From Arthrobacter sp. SLBN-83 (GTDB taxonomy: Bacteria > Actinomycetota > Actinomycetes > Actinomycetales > Micrococcaceae), in NCBI RefSeq assembly GCF_006715285.1, contig NZ_VFMX01000001.1, positions 558,001 to 622,000 on the forward strand: a stretch of 64,000 nucleotides of DNA, read 5' to 3'. Both the position numbers and the translations under genes were made by a program. This document shows positions 63,521-64,000 of the stretch, piece by piece; within the stretch, counting starts at the first letter, position 1, and every line of letters starts with the position of its first letter. Under the pieces are notes generated by a model. That model saw only the letters and a list, made by a program, of their open reading frames with translations. It had not been told where the DNA came from and did no database searches.

Positions 63521-63858
63521 GGACCCATGTTGCGGCTGCCGCCCCGGCCGGCGTCCTTCACCGCGGGCCGGACATCGGCCAGGTAGACGGAGGCTGCCAC
63601 GACAGCGGCGAGCCCGAACAGGCCGAGGGTGCTGAAGATGCCTCCACCCGCGCCGAGCAGCGAGATGAGGCCCACGGCGGTTGCACCGCCAGTGAGGGCG
63701 AGCCAGAAGGTCTTGGTCCGCTTGCCGGTGGCTTCGAAGGCGTTGGGCCGGTGGCGGAGGCAGTCCACAAACGCCCACAGTTCCAGCCCCAGGGCCACCA
63801 GGCCAAGGAGGAAGAACACTGCCTGCTCTACGTACGCAATGATTATTCGACCGTCCAC
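63505..63858 (-). CDS. DUF2516 family membrane protein
   Basis: The 117-residue protein has three predicted transmembrane helices (VEQAVFFLLGLVALGLELWA, LALTGGATAVGLISLLG, LGLFGLAAVVAASVYLADV) with the family element AFVDCLRHRPNAFEATGKRTK after the first (split as AFVDCLRHRPNAF and EATGKRTK). It belongs to an actinobacterial family of unknown function. It lies 9 bp downstream of the cystathionine gamma-synthase-type gene, probably in one transcript, and converges with the methyltransferase gene with a 16-bp overlap. Confidence 0.85.
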   Translation of the reverse strand: MDGRIIIAYVEQAVFFLLGLVALGLELWAFVDCLRHRPNAFEATGKRTKTFWLALTGGATAVGLISLLGAGGGIFSTLGLFGLAAVVAASVYLADVRPAVKDAGRGGSRNMGPYGPW

Positions 63859-63867
63859 AAGCCCAGC

Positions 63868-64000
63868 CTAGCCGTCCAGCGTGTCCAGCGCCTGCTTTAG
63901 GTCAGCCCAGAGGTCCTCAACGTTTTCCACCCCTACGCTCAGGCGCACCAGGTTCTCCGGCACGCTGGTGGGTTCGGCCGAATGCCGGCGCCGGCGCTCG
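63868..64000 (-). CDS. Trans-sulfuration PLP enzyme (cystathionine gamma-synthase type), 3' end
   Basis: Only the last 43 residues are in the window, ending at TAG 63868-63870. The segment VPENLVRLSVGVENVEDLW followed by ADLKQALDTL is the highly conserved C-terminus of the Cys/Met metabolism PLP family (MetB, MetC/MetY, CGL). The PLP lysine is outside, so the exact member cannot be told. Cystathionine gamma-synthase is the most common annotation for such ends in this group. Confidence 0.85.
   Translation of the reverse strand, partial: ERRRRHSAEPTSVPENLVRLSVGVENVEDLWADLKQALDTLDG

Overview
The window is high-GC chromosomal DNA from an actinobacterium. The best fit is the Arthrobacter/Pseudarthrobacter group (Micrococcaceae). 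This rests on the gene families present (CarD, SenX3/RegX3-like pair, DUF4193, DUF2516, EF-G2, GlgE pathway), an rrn operon with a tRNA-free 16S-23S spacer, and frequent GTG/TTG starts. The genus is inferred, not proven. I see no insertion sequence, prophage, integrase or CRISPR array.

Layout. 1-1160: 5' part of gcvP behind a tandem glycine riboswitch. 1263-5850: a TetR/drug-efflux pair sharing a perfect palindrome, a Dps ferritin, and an amino-acid permease with duplicated operator-like repeats. 5866-7181: AMIN-like secreted protein, DUF4193 protein and a possible 67-residue protein. 7260-16637: L-arabinose region, with araB-araD-araA-lacI-type regulator on the minus strand and a divergent chvE-gguA-gguB type sugar ABC transporter. 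Two identical inverted operators lie between them. 16739-22000: MFS transporter, EF-G-like GTPase, ChaB protein, tRNA-Thr(TGT) and a membrane-anchored DsbA-type protein. 22072-31624: otsA-otsB, an MsiK/UgpC-type ATPase, a DUF4032 protein, an FAD-linked oxidase, and a GH13 alpha-glucosidase with its LacI-type regulator. 31634-32128: an SRPBCC protein. 32224-38070: one complete rrn operon (16S-23S-5S, minus strand) with promoters, a boxA-like leader and processing stems.

38173-53410 is a storage-glucan region. A minus-strand operon glgE-treS-(mak::glgB) carries the whole trehalose-to-alpha-glucan (GlgE) route. It is flanked by divergent glgP and, further on, glgX. Inside this block lie a pyruvate-oxidase-like ThDP enzyme and a secreted RNase Sa-like ribonuclease followed by its barstar inhibitor. 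With otsAB upstream, the window encodes trehalose synthesis, its conversion to maltose and maltose-1-phosphate, polymerisation, branching, debranching and phosphorolysis.

53507-64000 is conserved core: rlmB, cysS, ispF, ispD, carD, a divergent LpqE-like lipoprotein, regX3/senX3-type two-component genes, phoU behind a PHO-box-like repeat, gpmA, a methyltransferase, a DUF2516 protein and the 3' end of a cystathionine gamma-synthase-type gene. The order rlmB-cysS-ispF-ispD-carD/lpqE matches the mycobacterial arrangement as I remember it.

No wholly unknown multi-gene system is evident. The most interesting items are the mak::glgB fusion with an internal start signal exactly at the glgB boundary, the RNase/barstar pair, and several cleanly readable regulatory sites (efflux palindrome, paired ara operators, permease repeats, PHO box, hairpins inside the chvE and msiK transcripts).
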